Origin: Galeruca laticollis
Lineage: Eukaryota > Arthropoda > Insecta > Coleoptera > Chrysomelidae
Assembly (NCBI GenBank): GCA_963921935.1
Contig: OY998181.1
Coordinates: 139,771,423-139,835,422 of the forward strand
Length of the DNA: 64,000 nucleotides
Reading direction: 5' to 3'
Shown here one piece after another: positions 23,147 through 32,710 of the stretch (positions within the stretch are counted from its first letter, which is position 1; each line of letters starts with the position of its first letter). The notes beneath the pieces were generated by a model. That model made no database searches. It had not been told where the DNA came from and was given only the letters and a program-made list of their open reading frames with translations. The translations under genes and the position numbers were made by a program.

Positions 23147-23459
23147 TTTCCAGGTCAATGGTTAATAATTTTAATACAATGTTAAAAATGTAATTAATAT
23201 ATATGTAACAGTTTAAAAACGAATCAAAGGAAAGAAAAATGAAAAACAAGAACAAGTAGAGGTTATAAAATCACAAAATATGAAACGGTTAGCTTTGACA
23301 AATGACAAATGTTAGGAGGGAAGGATCCGGAAGTGAGCACTGGACATTTCATATAGTTAGCTGTTCACACAACTAGTTTGAACACTATCAGAAATAGACA
23401 TGCGCATTAACGTTGGTTTGGAAACTGTCCGTAACTGTTGCAAACTCTCTGTGAGAACA
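23147..23459. other. Upstream region of the Myb/SANT gene
   Basis: No coding segment recognised. Includes the promoter side of the minus-strand gene and the left flank of the P-like gene on the plus strand. Confidence 0.3.
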
Positions 23460-24263
23460 AACTTATTATCGACTATTATTAAGAATATTCATTCTGCCCA
23501 GTAAGTCAACTAAGAACAGGCTATTATCTAGAATTGACGTTAGGCCAGGCATTAACAACTTTATTTTTGAATCTTTGTAAACACGAGTAGATGAAATGAA
23601 GGAAGCTGACAAATACGTTGCTGTCATGTTTGACAAAATGTCAATTATGCCTATGCTTACTTTTAATGAAAAGAGTGGGTCAATATACGGATTTCAGGAA
23701 ACTGGCCAAAATTAAAAAAACTGTAGTTATAGCTGATCATGTTCTAGTTTTCATGGTTAGAGGTATCAGAAATAAATGGAAGTCACCCATATCTTACCAT
23801 TTTATGAGAAAAGGTGGAGCAAAACCAGTAAAAATTTATTAAAACAAATTTTACCAGAATTATTAAAAATGACCTTGAAACCAATTACAAGCATATGTGA
23901 CCAATACAATATGCCAGTTTTTACTGCGTTGATGAGTGAAACCAAGCAACATTATTTACGAAATAAGCAAGAATATAGACATGGATTGGTAGTTTCAAAG
24001 TACATCTTATAAAAGGCATGAGAAACAATCTTCTGAAAAAAGATTTGCATTACTTGAAAAATAATGTAAAACGAATAGCCAAGCGGCAACATACAAAACG
24101 TTTGTATGAATGTGATGCTGAATCAGAAACTGTTGATGGTCTACGAGCTTTGCCACATTTAAAAGTAGAGCGTATATATGAGGAAAAAATGAAGAAAATG
24201 AAACTTGTGACGCAGATTTTCAACCAAAGATTAGCTTGAACTCTAAATTTAGCTGGTAAAATT
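23460..24263 (+). pseudogene. P-element/THAP9-like transposase (copy 2), core exon
   Basis: Reads FILPSKSTKNRLLSRIDV, a stop at about 23578, then YVAVMFDKMSIMPM with the first catalytic Asp. After a frameshift come ITSICDQYNMPVFTALM and MRNNLLKKDLHYLKNN, ending at VTQIFNQRLA stop TLNLAGKIG. A gtaagt donor at 24264 ends the exon. The THAP finger exons are not found upstream. The next exon lies 6.7 kb downstream at 30953, beyond two Penelope-like elements. Confidence 0.75.
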
Positions 24264-24411
24264 GGTAAGTAAACTTTTCATTTTAAAATCCCGAAACTCG
24301 TACATTTTAGTTTCCTGCAACCTATGTGTATATATATATTTATAAAATTCAGAAAACAATAGGATATAATAGAATAAGAAAAAAATTAGCTCAATTAACT
24401 TATTTATATAT

Positions 24412-24420
<9 letters not shown>

Positions 24421-24462
<42 letters not shown>

Positions 24463-24469
24463 TATATAT
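24421..24469. repeat. (TA)n microsatellite, left edge of Penelope-like element 1
   Basis: A near-pure TA run immediately outside the left inverted arm. The same kind of run lies at the other end (28626-28683). Confidence 0.85.
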
Positions 24470-24540
24470 AAAGGAAACGAAAGGTAAATATTGGGTAATC
24501 GGTCTGTATAAAAAGTTAAACTCTTTTGTTCAACGTGCCT

Positions 24541-24576
24541 CTATATTTCGTTGTACTTCACAACTTCCTCAGGAGG
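24541..24576 (-). ncRNA. Hammerhead-like ribozyme motif, left arm of element 1
   Basis: Complement of the right-arm motif at 28484-28521: CTGAGGA (24572-24566), a 5-bp stem closed by GAAGT, then GAAA. Confidence 0.6.
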
Positions 24577-24912
24577 TTATTGCTATGAACATTAATTAAT
24601 GAAACAAGAGTACAATAAATGGAATAAAATTACTTACAACGTGAGCCATTAAAATACATTAAAACACATGATGTGGAGTCAACCAGTTAAAACAGAAAAA
24701 ATAAGGACGAACACATTGGCTATTACTAGTATACTAAGTAAATAACATCAAATAATCTTTTTAAAACTTGTCATACTAAAAATACATTCTTTATAAGCGA
24801 ACACAAAAAGTAAGTTGGAATTATCAACTAATTACAAACATTAGAAAGTTAAAAGTGAAAACAATATAGTCCAGTAAAATTATTAACACTACCACAGTTA
24901 AAAACATACTTA

Positions 24913-26277
24913 TCAATATTTCAGAATATTGCAGTAGATCACACTTAGTTGGTCAATGTCTGATCTAAAATTGATCGAATTCTCACAGCTATTAACATGA
25001 ACCATCTCCAGAAATAGTCGACGTCTATAATTACTTTCAAACTCAAGGATTTTTACCCTATCATAATCAAAAGTATGGCTCATATTTTTGACATGTGATG
25101 CCAAAGCACATGAATTTTTCCCTATACGGCAGTCACTCCTGTGTTGTACTAACCTTTGTTTCAGACTCTGTGAAGTCTGACCTATGTAACAACCCTGACA
25201 TGTTGAACAGGGAACACAGTAAACTACATCACTATTGCGTAATAATTCGTGTTTATCTTTCACTTTAGAGAAAAGTGATTGGATCGTAGTGACATTATAT
25301 TTCGATATCTTTAAGTTCGTAAATGTTTTGAAATGTGAGACAACCTTATTAGTAAGAGGTGGAATGTAAGGCAACTTTTTATATTTGAATGGAACAACCG
25401 CCCCATTATCAATAGGACCATCATAAAAGTTAGAACTGTAAATTAACTTATTTAATAAACGTGTAGGATAACCGTTGTTTTTAAAAATCCAAAAAAGTTT
25501 TTTCAAATTATCGTGTAAAAATCTTGTATCGCTAATATGCAACACTCGGTTTTTTAAATTAATAACTGTATTGAATTTCTGCTTCATAGGATGATTCGAG
25601 AAATAGTTGATATATCTACCAGACGCAGTCGGCTTTTGATACCAATCAAGAATGAGTTTGTTATCATTTGATCTAATAACTCTTGTATCCAAAAAAGGAA
25701 CAGAATTATCATTACACTCCCTCTCAACGGAGAATTGAATGCTATTATTAAAAGCATTAAACAAATTCAGTGTAGTGTTCACCAAATTGTAGGGAACCGC
25801 ACAAATGATGTCGTCCACATATTTAAACAAAAAGGGTAAATTGAAAGGTAGTACAGGAATGACAGAATCAAGCAGGTGGTCCATAACTATCAATGCCAAA
25901 ATAGGACTGATTGGTGATCCCATTGGGGTACCAAATATTTGTTGGTAGAATTTATTATTGAATGAAAAGTAGCAATTTTCGATGATAAATGTAATCAATT
26001 TAAGGAAATTTGCCTTGGAAATGCTGCAATGTGGTTCAATGAGATGCCATTGTTCATCCAGAATATCCAGTAATAGATCCGATGGGATGTTAGTATACAA
26101 TGAAATGACATCTAAAGATATCAAAACAAAATTATTAGGCAACTTAAAATCTCTTATATGATTAACAAACGTGAAAGTATCACTGGCATTGTATGCAGTT
26201 CTATCCGAAAAAGCAGCCGTTAAAACTGTAGTGAGGTATTTAGAAAGAAATTTCAAATTTTCTATCATTGGGTCCAA
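24913..26277 (-). CDS. Penelope-like RT-GIY-YIG protein, 5'-truncated
   Basis: A 454-codon open frame with no stop. RT palm motifs: VLISLDVISLYTNIP (~51-65), TPMGSPISPILA (~117-128) and the catalytic KYVDDIICA (~152-160). The C-terminal GIY-YIG nuclease has VYCVPCSTCQGCYIGQ (~353-367), an Arg/His-rich helix, and a Glu in LFLEMVH (~421-427). The first ~10 residues derive from the junction, not from the element. N-terminal RT parts are missing, so this copy is dead as a whole, but its catalytic residues are better kept than those of the plus copy. Confidence 0.85.
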   Translation of the reverse strand: MDPMIENLKFLSKYLTTVLTAAFSDRTAYNASDTFTFVNHIRDFKLPNNFVLISLDVISLYTNIPSDLLLDILDEQWHLIEPHCSISKANFLKLITFIIENCYFSFNNKFYQQIFGTPMGSPISPILALIVMDHLLDSVIPVLPFNLPFLFKYVDDIICAVPYNLVNTTLNLFNAFNNSIQFSVERECNDNSVPFLDTRVIRSNDNKLILDWYQKPTASGRYINYFSNHPMKQKFNTVINLKNRVLHISDTRFLHDNLKKLFWIFKNNGYPTRLLNKLIYSSNFYDGPIDNGAVVPFKYKKLPYIPPLTNKVVSHFKTFTNLKISKYNVTTIQSLFSKVKDKHELLRNSDVVYCVPCSTCQGCYIGQTSQSLKQRLVQHRSDCRIGKNSCALASHVKNMSHTFDYDRVKILEFESNYRRRLFLEMVHVNSCENSINFRSDIDQLSVIYCNILKY

Positions 26278-28147
26278 AGTTTGGAGTGCCTGTGGTTGGC
26301 AAACATTTCAAGGTTAGCCATTTTTTAGCTCATATTGAGGTCATAATGAATGATATTCCAGAGGGTGAGAGAGATTCCCTTAGAGCTAAAGTTACTAATA
26401 ATGTCACCAATTTTCTTATCAACTCGAATGTTAATTCACCTTGTTATCTGGGTAATTTATATGAAAAAACAAAGAAATTTCTTAAAGATAATCCAGACCT
26501 ATACATTTTGGAAGCTGATAAAGGTGGATGCGCTGTAGCTATCAATAAACAGGTTTACATTGAAAAAACACAAATGTTATTGAATGATAGGATAACATAT
26601 AAATTGTTAAATAAAGACCCTACGTATAACATTCAACGGAAGTATAATGTATTCATAAGGGAATTGAAAGAAAAAAACGAAATAAGTGAAGAAATAGCCA
26701 GGAATCTCACTATATACAATGCGGTACCTGCGAAATTGTATTCCCTTCCTAAAATTCACAAACATGATATTCCACACCGACCTATAGTCAGTTCAATTAA
26801 ATCAGTTACCTATAATCTTTCTAAATACCTCACTACAGTTTTAACTGCTGCTTTTTCGGATAGAACTGCATACAATGTCAGTGATACTTTCACGTTTGTT
26901 AATCATATAAGAGATTTTAAGTTGCCTAATAATTTTGTTTTGATATCTTTAGATGTCATTTCATTGTATACTAACATCCCATCGGATCTATTACTGGATA
27001 TTCTGGATGAACAATGGCATCTCATTGAACCACATTGCAGCATTTCCAAGGCAAATTTCCTTAAATTGATTACATTTATCATCGAAAATTGCTACTTTTC
27101 ATTCAATAATAAATTCTACCAACAAATATTTGGTACCCCAATGGGATCACCAATCAGTCCTATTTTGGCATTGATAGTTATGGACCACCTGCTTGATTCT
27201 GTCATTCCTGTACTACCTGTCAATTTACCCTTTTTGTTTAAATATGTGGACATCATTTGTGCGGTTCCCTACAATTTGGTGGACACTACACTGAATTTGT
27301 TTAATGCTTTTAATAATAGCATTCAATTCTCCGTTGAGAGGGAGTGTAATGATAATTCTGTTCCTTTTTTGGATACAAGAGTTATTAGATCAAATGATAA
27401 CAAACTCATTCTTGATTGGTATCAAAAGCCGACTGCGTCTGGTAGATATATCAACTATTTCTCGAATCATCCTATGAAGCAGAAATTCAATACAGTTATT
27501 AATTTAAAAAACCGAGTGTTGCATATTAGCGATACAAGATTTTTACACGATAATTTGAAAAAACTTTTTTGGATTTTTAAAAACAACGGTTATCCTACAC
27601 GTTTATTAAATAAGTTAATTTACAGTTCTAACTTTTATGATGGTCCTATTGATAATGGGGCGGTTGTTCCATTCAAATATAAAAAGTTGCCTTACATTCC
27701 ACCTCTTACTAATAAGGTTGTCTCACATTTCAAAACATTTACGAACTTAAAGATATCGAAATATAATGTCACTACGATCCAATCACTTTTCTCTAAAGTG
27801 AAAGATAAACACGAATTATTACGCAATAGTGATGTAGTTTACTGTGTTCCCTGTTCAACATGTCAGGGTTGTTACATAGGTCAGACTTCACAGAGTCTGA
27901 AACAAAGGTTAGTACAACACAGGAGTGACTGCCGTATAGGAAAAATTCATGTGCTTTGGCATCACATGTCAAAAATATGAGCCATACTTTTGATTATGAT
28001 AGGGTAAAAATCCTTGAGTTTGAAAGTAATTATAGACGTCGACTATTTCTGGAGATGGTTCATGTTAATAGCTGTGAGAATTCGATCAATTTTAGATCAG
28101 ACATTGACCAACTAAGTGTGATCTACTGCAATATTCTGAAATATTGA
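26268..28147 (+). pseudogene. Penelope-like RT-GIY-YIG protein, longer copy with catalytic defect
   Basis: Open from 26268 to 27980 and including N-terminal RT parts absent from the other copy (EADKGGCAVAINKQVY, SLPKIHKHDIPHRPIVSS). One codon is deleted at the catalytic motif: KYVDIICA in place of KYVDDIICA near 27240-27255, which removes an essential Asp. A one-base deletion near 27940 (ggg to gg) then shifts the frame inside the GIY-YIG domain. The original frame resumes in 27956-28147. The far N-terminus is also truncated at the junction. Confidence 0.85.
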
Positions 28148-28423
28148 TAAGTATGTTTTTAACTGTGGTAGTGTTAATAATTTTACTGGACTATATTGTT
28201 TTCACTTTTAACTTTCTAATGTTTGTAATTAGTTGATAATTCCAACTTACTTTTTGTTCTCGCTTATAAAGAATGTATTTTTAGTATGACAAGTTTTAAA
28301 AAGATTATTTGATGTTATTTACTTAGTATACTAGTAATAGCCAATGTGTTCGTCCTTATTTTTTCTGTTTTAACTGGTTGACTCCACATCATGTGTTTTA
28401 ATGTATTTTAATGGCTCACGTTG

Positions 28424-28477
28424 TAAGTAATTTTATTCCATTTATTGTACTCTTGTTTCATTAATTAATGTTTATAG
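28424..28477 (+). other. Putative short intron in element 1 terminus
   Basis: ATG GCT CAC GTT is followed by gtaagt at 28424 and a tttatag acceptor ending at 28477, 54 bp, about 10 nt before the hammerhead-like motif. The arrangement parallels 30552-30634 in element 2. Penelope elements are known to carry a small intron in this region. Confidence 0.5.
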
Positions 28478-28483
28478 CAATAA

Positions 28484-28521
28484 CCTCCTGAGGAAGTTGT
28501 GAAGTACAACGAAATATAGAG
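28484..28521 (+). ncRNA. Hammerhead-like ribozyme motif, right arm of element 1
   Basis: CCTC (part of stem I), CTGAGGA 28488-28494, one extra A, a stem GTTGT/ACAAC with loop GAAGT (28496-28510), GAAA 28511-28514, a 2-nt stem III (TA), TA cleavage dinucleotide, then GAGG pairing with CCTC. Fits the minimal hammerheads known from Penelope-like elements. The extra base after CTGAGGA departs from the textbook core. Confidence 0.6.
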
Positions 28522-28622
28522 GCACGTTGAACAAAAGAGTTTAACTTTTTATACAGACCGATTACCCAATATTTACCTTTCGTTTCCTTTAACATAGTAC
28601 GGTCGTTATCTCAACTTTAATA

Positions 28623-28625
<3 letters not shown>

Positions 28626-28683
<58 letters not shown>
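28626..28683. repeat. (TA)n microsatellite between Penelope-like elements 1 and 2
   Basis: Nearly pure TA, lying between the right end of element 1 and the left tail of element 2. Confidence 0.9.
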
Positions 28684-28688
<5 letters not shown>

Positions 28689-28714
28689 GAAGATAGTCTT
28701 TGCTGACTGTTAGG

Positions 28715-29285
28715 AATAAAACTGGTGAATATTGGGGAAAGCAGCAAGAAGAAAACGGAAAACGTGTACTCTTAACGGAAAATTTTCAAGCTTTCGAGGA
28801 TGATTGTCTTCATCATCAGGAATACTGAAATGGAAAAACAGCATTAAGATACTGTAGTTGATAAGTAATATATAATATAGAAGAAATCGCAACAGGTGCG
28901 AACTTACCTCCGAATTGAGGTTAGGATCCATTATGTTATATAAAAATAAACTACGGACATTCAAGTATGAAACAGTTCACTAAAAAAGGTTTAAAATAGC
29001 ACAATCACAATCAGATGACTAAAAAAGCCAACATCTAACACCATTTTGCAGACAAACGAAACACGAGTGCTTTTTTATTGTCAAAAGCCGGCAGGAAACT
29101 GATATCAAATTCTTCTAATTTGGAGGGATTGAATTGACAGGCAATGATGCCAACCAATAGTTGAGTGGATGAACGTGACAACAAGTACCATAAGAGAATG
29201 GTCTCCGTTGTGAAAGTTCATATTAAGGATGGAAAAGAAGAATGCAGAGGGGTTGGAAATTGCATTCATAAGAAAGAAGAAGAAG
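28715..29285 (-). repeat. Element 2 left inverted arm
   Basis: Pairs with 30172-30744. It ends just inside the start of the capsid-like ORF (aagaaagaagaagaag). Confidence 0.9.
28785..28826 (-). ncRNA. Hammerhead-like motif, element 2 left arm
   Basis: Complement of the motif at 30635-30680. One substitution puts a mismatch in stem II (GAAGA against TCCTC), so this copy is probably less active. Confidence 0.5.
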
Positions 29286-30236
29286 ATTTATCGGGGTAAA
29301 ACCGAAAATCAACGCGACAAAAATGCTGTTAATCAGCCTTTTCCAAAGAAGTCAAGCAAGACTTCCCCAGCGCCGACCAGCGTAGCTCAGGCTCCGCCGA
29401 CGCTCCCGCCGCCCCAACAAAAACAGAACAATACCGGAGGCACCATTTCCTCTGCAAACCCTGCAGATGCCTCAATGTTCTCCTCAGGCGTCTCAATCCG
29501 CGAGATAGTCCCTCGTCAGACGTTCTCACCGAGCGCCCCTGCATTGCCTGAGATAGCGGCACAAACTTTTTCAGAGTTGGTTACTGACGACTCTGCTCTT
29601 TCCAAGGTCCTCTTGCCCGAGTACATGCAATACTATGCGACAGCTCTGCTGTGGTGTAGGATTGTCAATCTCAAAGAGAGAAACCACCAACCACTCACCG
29701 TCGCCGAACAAAGTCTTTTGATGGCGACCCAGTCTGCTACTTTCGTAGTACCCGAGCCGATCCACCTCCAATTGAGGTCCCTTGGTAACATTGTTACCCC
29801 GCTCCAGACTCACCTCTATACTACCTTCCCGCCTTTACCTACCGAGGTAATTCAGCAGCAAGGGGGGTATTATGGAAGCCTGTCTAACCCTGGCCCCGGC
29901 GTCGATTCCAGTCGCCATAATATCTATGAAGAGATTCCCTGCTTAGGCGTAGCCGCCTACGGTGTTCGACAAGCCCTGTCAAACCAACACCCGGGTATCT
30001 ACCCATCTTCCGTCACCTTCAACGGCCAACAACCCAATGGTAACCTGCTTTGTTACCGACCCCTGGGTTACAGAAGGAACGAGGCTAAAAACCTCGCCAT
30101 TGACAGTGGTATAACGGAAACAACCTTTCCATCATACTCTGGCAACACCGCGTTCAATCTGGACTTTCAATTCCTCTTCTTCTTTCTTATGAATGCAATT
30201 TCTCAACCCCTCTGCATTCTTCTTTTCCATCCTTAA
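29229..30236 (+). CDS. Endogenous virus-like capsid protein ORF (partiti-like)
   Basis: An uninterrupted 335-codon frame. Residues 1-~19 (basic, MEKKNAEGLEIAF) and the last ~25 (hydrophobic) are coded by the left and right repeat arms. Residues ~20-314 are coded by the GC-rich insert. The insert has a Pro/Gln/Thr-rich N-terminal part, then segments LLPEYMQYYATALLWCRIVN, TVAEQSLLMATQ, VPEPIHLQLRSLGN and GGYYGSLSNPGPG. This looks like the capsid protein of partiti-like dsRNA viruses of arthropods and fungi. The assignment is by general resemblance only; no search was run. Codon use and GC differ sharply from every neighbour. It is only a partial capsid, and no polymerase gene was seen. Confidence 0.6.
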   Translation: MEKKNAEGLEIAFIRKKKKIYRGKTENQRDKNAVNQPFPKKSSKTSPAPTSVAQAPPTLPPPQQKQNNTGGTISSANPADASMFSSGVSIREIVPRQTFSPSAPALPEIAAQTFSELVTDDSALSKVLLPEYMQYYATALLWCRIVNLKERNHQPLTVAEQSLLMATQSATFVVPEPIHLQLRSLGNIVTPLQTHLYTTFPPLPTEVIQQQGGYYGSLSNPGPGVDSSRHNIYEEIPCLGVAAYGVRQALSNQHPGIYPSSVTFNGQQPNGNLLCYRPLGYRRNEAKNLAIDSGITETTFPSYSGNTAFNLDFQFLFFFLMNAISQPLCILLFHP

Positions 30237-30551
30237 TATGAACTTTCACAACGGAGACCATTCTCTTATGGTACTTGTTGTCACGTTCATCCACTCAACT
30301 ATTGGTTGGCATCATTGCCTGTCAATTCAATCCCTCCAAATTAGAAGAATTTGATATCAGTTTCCTGCCGGCTCTTGACAATAAAAAAGCACTCGTGTTT
30401 CGTTTGTCTGCAAAATGGTGTTAGATGTTGGCTTTTTTAGTCATCCGATTGTGATTGTGCTATTTTAAACCTTTTTTAGTGAACTGTTTCATACTTGAAT
30501 GTCCGTAGTTTATTTTTATATAACATAATGGATCCTAACCTCAATTCGGAG

Positions 30552-30634
30552 GTAAGTTCGCACCTGTTGCGATTTCTTCTATATTATATATTACTTATCA
30601 ACTACAGTATCTTAATGCTGTTTTTCCATTTCAG
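30552..30634 (+). other. Putative 83-bp intron in element 2 terminus
   Basis: ATG GAT CCT AAC CTC AAT TCG GAG precedes gtaagt at 30552. A pyrimidine-rich tract ends in tttcag at 30634, directly before the hammerhead-like motif. The left arm holds the same intron on the minus strand. Confidence 0.5.
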
Positions 30635-30680
30635 TATTCCTGATGATGAGGACAATCATCCTCGAAAGCTTGAAAATGTT
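30635..30680 (+). ncRNA. Hammerhead-like motif, element 2 right arm
   Basis: CTGATGA at 30640-30646, one extra T, stem GAGGA/TCCTC with loop CAATCA (30648-30663), GAAA 30664-30667, 2-nt stem III (GC), cleavage dinucleotide TT, then GAA pairing with TTC before the core. Confidence 0.65.
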
Positions 30681-30738
30681 CCGTTAAGAGTACACGTTTT
30701 CCGTTTTCTTCTTGCTGCTTTCCCCAATATTCACCAGT

Positions 30739-30744
<6 letters not shown>

Positions 30745-30792
<48 letters not shown>
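30745..30792. repeat. (TA)n microsatellite, right edge of element 2
   Basis: Nearly pure TA run starting where the right arm ends. Confidence 0.9.
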
Positions 30793-30793
<1 letters not shown>

Positions 30794-30952
30794 CATATAT
30801 GATTTTCCTTTTACCATATACCTATCCATATTGATGGTAACTAATTTAATTTTTGTTTTTATAACATTATATTTATATTCTTATATTCATTTTATTTTAC
30901 AGCTTTGTTTAATCTTATATTTACTTCAATAAAAGTTCTTCCTTGGTTTCAG

Positions 30953-31889
30953 ATACCGAGAAAATAATTGGAGTCAATGTTGAAGATACTGCAGAGTTGC
31001 TTCTGTTTTTTGATAAATTGTTTGACTCATTTGATGGAAATCTGAAAATTCCACTAAAAAGCAAACTATTGCGATGTGGAATAAGTGACAAATCACAACA
31101 CTTGCAATTTTTGAGAGAACCTAGCTTGAAACACTGGGAATTTAATACTAAAAATATGATTTCAATATGAAACGTTCTGAAAAATAACAATTTTAAATAT
31201 TTTCTTCCACATCATATCAATCAAGACTCAATAGAAAATGCATTTGGTGAGATCAGAAGCTTTGGAGCGCAATACACAAATCCGTCCTGCTGTTTATGAG
31301 TAGTTTTAATTTTTTTTAAACTATTTCATCTTTTGGGGGTTATAACAGTTCATTTAATTGTGAAGATGATGAATGTAGCACTATTTTTTATTCTTTTAAT
31401 CAATTACTTAGGTCTGCGTCCCCTAGTAATAGTGGTAACCCTATTCAGGTAGAATATATTGGTGGTTCCACATCTACTGAAATGGCAAACCACACAATTT
31501 CGCAAAAACCGAGCAGGCTTAGTGCCAACTATGTTGCAGGATTTATATTAAAAAAAATTTAAAAAATGGTCTCTTGTCCCGTTTGTAAGAAGAGCTTATA
31601 TTCTGAAAATATCCAGCCAGACGATATTTTAATAAAAGCAAGGGAATATGGAGGTGCATGGGCAAAAAGACTGTGCTATCTAACAGAGCAGTTTGTGTTG
31701 ATATTTTATGAGCTTTCGAACACAATAACATTTTTCCTAAATAAGCAACCAGAATCAAATTCTTTGATGTTATTAATTAAAGCAAAAACATGTAGTAGAG
31801 TAAATTTTGATTTTATTTCATGCCCTATGCATAAAGCAACAATTATTAATTTAATTTGTAAAATTACCATTCGCACAATAGTGCACAAT
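30953..31889 (+). pseudogene. P-element/THAP9-like transposase (copy 2), C-terminal exon
   Basis: Begins after a tttcag acceptor at 30952 with the segment VEDTAELLLFFDKLFDSFDG, equivalent to the copy-1 sequence near 11640. Continues HLQFLREPSLKHWEFN, then after stops HHINQDSIENAFGEIRSFG (the Glu-bearing part) and LSANYVAGFILKKI with a CPVCKK pair. The last part reads SRVNFDFISCPMHKATIINL. It is interrupted at 31890 by a Harbinger element and continues at 36425. Confidence 0.8.
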
Positions 31890-31890
31890 T

Positions 31891-31933
31891 AGCCGCGTAC
31901 ACACTGAACGAATTGCTTCGCGCGGCTGCCTCG
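31891..31933 (+). repeat. Harbinger copy 2 left terminal repeat
   Basis: Matches the complement of 36382-36424. Rich in the subterminal motif gcgaggca, repeated several times to 32040. Confidence 0.85.
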
Positions 31934-32710
31934 GGCATTGGCCTCGTGAGCCTGCCTCGATTGAATTTGCCTCCAGAAAATAATTTCAAGTCGTAGTTTG
32001 TTTCGCGAGGCAGCCCGAGCCACATATTTTGCGAGGCAAATTGACCATTTTTATCAACAGTGTCGGATCAGTGTTGTGTTTAGTTGTTTTCAGTTGAAGT
32101 CATGGCTCCTTGTGTGCGAATTGTTAAGGCTGTTTCAGCATTTTTAATAATACGTCAAGTTCTCCTAAAAAATAAAAAAAAACGCGTTTGGGTGAAGAAT
32201 TTATATAAGAACCGTCTAGAATACGGAAACAGGTTATTGAGAGAAATGGTCCTAGACAACACAGTACAAAATTTTACTCGTATGAGTTTAGATGAGTTTA
32301 ATACTCTACAATCTCTTATATCTGATTTGATTAGAAAGAAAGACACAAATTTTCGCGAGGCCGTCACCGTTCAAGAAAGATTGCTGATAACACTAAGATA
32401 TTTAGCTACTGGGGACTCATATACTAGCCTGCAATGTTTATTTCGTGTGTCGAGACAATCTATATCATTAATAATACCCGAAGTTTGTGATGCAATTGCC
32501 GAAGTACTTCGGAAATATGTCAAGGTAAGTAAAAATTCTATAGAGTAAATTGTAAATATTACTAGTCAGGAAAATAAGAGACGTCTATTAAAGTCGACAC
32601 CCATTTAATTACCACACAACTCAAGAAACACATCCTAAGCACGAGCGCTATATGGAAGAAACAAAAAAAAATAATCCTAAAAATAATAGAGCTAAATAAC
32701 AAGAAATGCA

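Larger units (their letters stand above)
24470..28590. mobile_element. Penelope-like element 1: two copies head to head
   Basis: Two arms of ~1.77 kb (24470-26247 minus, 26817-28590 plus) are inverted repeats of each other. They are joined by ~570 bp that is 5' coding sequence present only in the plus copy. Both arms end at the same terminus (aaaggaaacg/cgtttccttt), each next to a (TA)n run. Each arm carries the RT, GIY-YIG endonuclease, a short intron and a hammerhead-like motif. The element lies in the intron of the P-like gene copy 2. Confidence 0.9.
28680..30744. mobile_element. Penelope-like element 2: inverted arms around a virus-like insert
   Basis: Left arm 28715-29285 and right arm 30172-30744 are inverted repeats of ~571 bp at high identity. 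The left end has an extra ~35-bp tail (28680-28714) with no partner on the right. Each arm has a hammerhead-like motif and a short intron, features of Penelope-like termini. No RT is present. The centre (29286-30171) is GC-rich and codes for a capsid-like protein. A TA run abuts each end. Confidence 0.75.
30172..30744 (+). repeat. Element 2 right inverted arm
   Basis: Pairs with 28715-29285. Includes the intron 30552-30634 and the hammerhead-like motif 30635-30680. Confidence 0.9.

Noticed and set aside
24421..24469. Replication origin or promoter in the TA runs
   Set aside because: TA runs occur at each Penelope-like element edge, so they are better explained by the insertion sites.
28710..28964. 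84-codon minus-strand ORF
   Set aside because: The same arm sequence as 30495-30744 on the other strand; a by-product of the inverted repeat.
29329..29813. Antisense ORFs across the capsid-like insert
   Set aside because: Open only because the plus-strand frame is open and GC-rich; no resemblance to known proteins.
30495..30932. 145-codon plus-strand ORF
   Set aside because: It reads the element 2 inverted arm and then the TA microsatellite (alternating Tyr-Ile). No protein-like composition.
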